From Oscillospiraceae bacterium (GTDB lineage: Bacteria; Bacillota; Clostridia; Oscillospirales; Ruminococcaceae), in NCBI GenBank assembly GCA_017472965.1, contig JAFUNR010000052.1:1-44746 (forward strand): 44,746 bases of DNA. The letters are read 5' to 3'. Below the pieces are notes generated by a model. The model worked only from the letters and a program-made list of their open reading frames with translations. It was not told where the DNA came from and did not search any database. This document shows, piece by piece, positions 42,498 to 44,746 of the stretch. Position numbers and translations under genes: made by a program. Position 1 is the stretch's first letter. Each line of letters starts with the position of its first letter.

Positions 42498-42556
42498 AAT
42501 TTGTGATCTTCGACACGAATTTTTGTTCTGCCCTGCGGCGGCGAAACTTGTATAAT
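42498..42556 (+). promoter_or_regulatory. Duplicated activator-type promoter element, copy B, for the ABC locus
   Basis: The 34-nt element 42498-42531 matches the 39151 copy at 28 positions and is followed, at the same 19-nt distance, by TATAAT (42551-42556). No consensus -35, typical of an activator-dependent promoter. Likely promoter of the sugar-binding protein gene. The remaining gap to 42731 holds the structures listed separately and no open frame. Confidence 0.65.
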
Positions 42557-42629
42557 AGCAATGCTGTTAACAGAAATGTTGGCAAAATGCACGAAAGAAA
42601 TGATGGATCGAGTAATTGTTTTGTAGTAT

Positions 42630-42644
42630 ATGGATCGTTTCCAT
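42630..42644. promoter_or_regulatory. Inverted repeat in the ABC leader, possible operator
   Basis: ATGGA (42630-42634) and TCCAT (42640-42644) are separated by TCGTT. ATGGATCG also occurs as a direct repeat at 42603 and 42630. It lies downstream of the promoter, where a repressor could act. Confidence 0.35.
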
Positions 42645-42691
42645 TATTATGGTGAGAACGCTTCTTGCAGAGCGTTTTCATAAATAAAAAC

Positions 42692-42708
42692 GGGACAGAA
42701 GCTGTCCC
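42692..42708 (+). other. 5'-UTR hairpin before the sugar-binding protein gene
   Basis: GGGACAG (42692-42698) pairs with CTGTCCC (42702-42708) around AAG, followed by seven A residues and AAGGAGG. Probably an mRNA-stabilising stem close to the ribosome-binding site. Confidence 0.5.
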
Positions 42709-42731
42709 AAAAAAACAAGGAGGAAAGACCA

Positions 42732-44399
42732 TTGAAATCTCTGAAGAAGATCCTGGCTCTGGTTCTGGCGCTGGTTCTGGCTCTGTCTGTGGTTGCCTGC
42801 GGCAAGCCCGCTGACACCCCCGTCGTTGACGAGCCCGCCACCGAGACCGAGACCCCGAGCACCGAGACTGAAGAAGTCGAGGAAGAAGAACCCTACACCA
42901 TCACCATTTCCGTGTCCGCCGGTACCGGCGTGCAGGAAGGTTGGGACGCTGTTGCCGCCGCTTATGAGGCTCTGCATCCCAATGCGGACATCGTTGTTGA
43001 TCTGAAGCCCGGTGAGGGCTACCCCGACTGGGTCAACACCGTTTCCACCGATATCCAGGCTGACGGCGTGCCCGACATCGTTACTGTCAACACCATTGCT
43101 GACCGTACCGACATGACCATCAACTGGAATGAGTACATGGAGGATGTCAACCCCTATGATCCGCAGGGTCGTGCGTGGAAGGATTGCTTCAACTATGACG
43201 CTCAGTCCAAGTCCGCTGAGGACAACAGCTTTGACAACATCAGTCTGAACTCTGTGCAGGTTATCTGGTTCTACAACAAAGATATGTTTGCCGAGGTCGG
43301 TGTTGAAGCTCCCAAGACCTGGGACGAGATGGTTGAAGTCTGCGAGAAGCTGTACGCCGCCGGCTATCAGCCCATCTCCATCGAAGGCGACTACAAGTCT
43401 TTCTACGAGATGCGTATGGGCTGGCTGTGCCGTAACTACATCGACCAGACCAACCGTTCCGATCTGCTGATCTTCCGTTCTCAGCCCGGTGACTACACCT
43501 ATGATCCGGACAAGGATGACAACTGGGAGATCGACTACGAAGATCCTTACAACGATTACCCCGAGAAGGTTACCCGCAACAATGTCCGTAAGTGGGCTGC
43601 CATCTACGACGGTACCTACTCTGCTAACACTCCCGGCCACAAGGCTATGTGGGACAACTTCTGCAAGGTGTTCCCCAAGTACGCCGGCGAGGATGCCTTC
43701 TACGGCTGCACCGATTGTATGCCCGCTTTCTATCAGGGCAAGGCCGGTATGATCGTGAACACCGGTGGTTTCGCTGTTTCCTTTGCCCGTGATCAGAAGA
43801 AGCTGGCTGCCGGTGAGGCTCTCGGTGAGGGCGAGGATGCCATCGAGGGCGCTCAGCAGTTTGCTCTGGGTACCTTCCCGATGCCCAGCATGACCAACGA
43901 ATCCGGCAAGTGGGGCGCTGATGAGCTGTTCCAGTCTCCCGCCCGTTCCATCGAAGTCGCAACCGGCTTCCTGGGCGCTTTCAATAAGAACGCTGTCCAG
44001 ACCGCCCATGTTGTTGATTTTATGATGTTCTATGTTTCCAGTGTCGGCTATTCCGCTTATGCCAATGCTGCTCTGGAGGCCGGCTGGGCTCCCGATGGCG
44101 CTCCGCTGGTTTATGACTGTACTTACCCTGAGGATATCACCGCTGCTCTGAGCTCCATGGAGTTCATCGGCAACGGCCAGAACGCCGACTTTGCCCGCGG
44201 CCTGTCCGACAACCCCGAATCTACCCGTGCATTCTACGATCTGGCCCTGCAGTGCCTGAAGGGTGAGATCACTACGCAGGAGTATGTAGAGAAGCAGGCT
44301 GCCCAGCATATGCAGTATTTTGAGGCTGCTCTGCCCTCCTCCATCGCTATCTCTGACTTCGCCAACCCCGCCAACGAGCCCGTTGGTCAGGACGGCTGA
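42732..44399 (+). CDS. ABC transporter sugar-binding lipoprotein (extracellular solute-binding family 1)
   Basis: A 555-residue lipoprotein. A signal peptide (KSLKKILALVLALVLALSVV) ends in a lipobox at AC, giving a Cys anchored at the membrane. An acidic Glu/Thr-rich linker follows, then a type 1 extracellular solute-binding fold, with features such as WYNKDMFAEVGVEAPKTWDEM-like strands (visible as FYNKDMFAEVGVEAPKTWDE) and KAGMIVNTGGF. The start is TTG at 42732, eight nt after AAGGAGG; no ATG is available. Codon use favours GCT, TCT and TTC, as in highly expressed genes. It is presumably the first gene of a sugar ABC importer, with permeases further on. The substrate is not readable. Confidence 0.9.
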   Translation: MKSLKKILALVLALVLALSVVACGKPADTPVVDEPATETETPSTETEEVEEEEPYTITISVSAGTGVQEGWDAVAAAYEALHPNADIVVDLKPGEGYPDWVNTVSTDIQADGVPDIVTVNTIADRTDMTINWNEYMEDVNPYDPQGRAWKDCFNYDAQSKSAEDNSFDNISLNSVQVIWFYNKDMFAEVGVEAPKTWDEMVEVCEKLYAAGYQPISIEGDYKSFYEMRMGWLCRNYIDQTNRSDLLIFRSQPGDYTYDPDKDDNWEIDYEDPYNDYPEKVTRNNVRKWAAIYDGTYSANTPGHKAMWDNFCKVFPKYAGEDAFYGCTDCMPAFYQGKAGMIVNTGGFAVSFARDQKKLAAGEALGEGEDAIEGAQQFALGTFPMPSMTNESGKWGADELFQSPARSIEVATGFLGAFNKNAVQTAHVVDFMMFYVSSVGYSAYANAALEAGWAPDGAPLVYDCTYPEDITAALSSMEFIGNGQNADFARGLSDNPESTRAFYDLALQCLKGEITTQEYVEKQAAQHMQYFEAALPSSIAISDFANPANEPVGQDG

Positions 44400-44430
44400 T
44401 TCAGTCTGATTCATTAGTCCCTTAACAATG

Positions 44431-44465
44431 GGGGGGCGGTTCATTTCGGGCCGCCCCCCTTATTG
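44431..44465 (+). terminator. Leaky terminator after the sugar-binding protein gene
   Basis: GGGGGGCGG (44431-44439) pairs with CCGCCCCCC (44451-44459), followed by TTATT. Such partial terminators after the binding-protein gene let it be expressed more than the downstream membrane components. Confidence 0.75.
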
Positions 44466-44520
44466 CTAAAGGAAACCCAATCGTTTTCCTTATCGCTAAA
44501 AAGAAAGGATAACCGGCAAT

Positions 44521-44746
44521 ATGAAAAAGAAACTTTTGCTGGTTTTGGGCATTGTATTCACTGTGCTGTTTGCGGCAGCATTGGCTCTGAATATGTATAT
44601 GTCCGGCAGCAGCGATCTGCTGGGAACCACCGGGATCACCACCGGCCAGCAGAATAACAAGATCGTTTATGACGGCACCAACAATGTGCTGTATCTGGGT
44701 ACCCGTACCGGCTCTCTGTATGCCATTGATAACGCTACCCATGAAA
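44521..44746 (+). CDS. Membrane-anchored beta-propeller protein, 3'-truncated by the window edge
   Basis: The first 75 residues only. A basic start (MKKKLLLVLGIVFTVLFAAA) and a hydrophobic segment to about residue 25 give a signal peptide or membrane anchor. After a Ser/Gly/Thr-rich linker comes NKIVYDGTNNVLYLGTRTG, then SLYAIDNAT, the repeat of a PQQ- or WD40-like beta-propeller blade. It follows the sugar-binding protein gene by 121 nt across a leaky terminator, with AAAGGATAACCGGCAAT before the ATG, so it is probably in the same operon where a permease is normally expected. The rest of the gene is needed to say more. Confidence 0.7.
   Translation, partial: MKKKLLLVLGIVFTVLFAAALALNMYMSGSSDLLGTTGITTGQQNNKIVYDGTNNVLYLGTRTGSLYAIDNATHE

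Noticed and set aside
42630-42644. CcpA-type cre site
   Set aside because: The spacing and central CG positions do not fit the cre consensus; kept only as a generic inverted repeat.
1-44746. CRISPR arrays, tRNA or rRNA genes, insertion sequences, prophage
   Set aside because: None seen: no spaced repeats with unique spacers, no transposase or integrase frames, no cloverleaf or rRNA-like stretches recognised by eye.

Overview
The window looks like chromosomal DNA from a GC-rich gut Firmicute of class Clostridia, most likely Oscillospirales/Oscillospiraceae (Faecalibacterium/Gemmiger-like). The reasons are the gene order rimP-nusA-rnpM-ylxQ-infB-rbfA-nrnA-truB-ribF-rpsO-pnp, strong Shine-Dalgarno sites, sigma-A-type promoters with TATAAT and extended -10 boxes, a short NusA without C-terminal repeats, and many carbohydrate genes. 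Genus placement is inference. I saw no rRNA, tRNA, CRISPR array, phage genes or insertion sequence.

Positions 1-3.6 kb hold the 3' part of metG, tatD and a clan GH-A-like glycosidase. Positions 3.6-17.9 kb hold the core translation and RNA-metabolism block. It starts at a promoter at 3641 with a leader hairpin, runs to ribF, and ends in a terminator at 11927. A ZIP metal transporter and a large unknown glycosidase-like gene follow. rpsO and pnp come next, each preceded by structured leader RNA.

Positions 18-24 kb form a catabolic cluster. It has an M55 D-aminopeptidase, then a Gfo/Idh/MocA oxidoreductase, nagB, nagA, a second Gfo/Idh/MocA oxidoreductase and a CE15-like esterase, with 4-nt overlaps inside. 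Amino-sugar or modified-glycan breakdown is the natural reading. An AAC(3)-family acetyltransferase and a DegV protein lie on the other strand.

Positions 26-32.5 kb hold the two most unusual genes. Downstream of an amidohydrolase sits a secreted barnase-like ribonuclease whose stop overlaps the start of its inhibitor; the barstar homologue is fused in frame to a roughly 540-residue TIM-barrel glycosidase-like protein. Convergent to it is a Tet(M)/EF-G-like translational GTPase with a C-terminal NYN (YacP/Rae1-type) nuclease domain, which suggests ribosome-targeted RNA cleavage.

Positions 32.6-37.5 kb carry a PH-domain protein, trmL, a 58-residue YtxH-like protein, deoD, a hydroxypyruvate-isomerase-like gene and an M3-type lipoprotein peptidase. 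Positions 37.5-44.7 kb form a sugar-uptake locus: two paralogous AraC regulators, a GH2-family protein that has lost both catalytic glutamates, an ABC sugar-binding lipoprotein started at TTG, and the beginning of a membrane-anchored beta-propeller gene. Duplicated promoter elements link these genes and suggest AraC-controlled expression.
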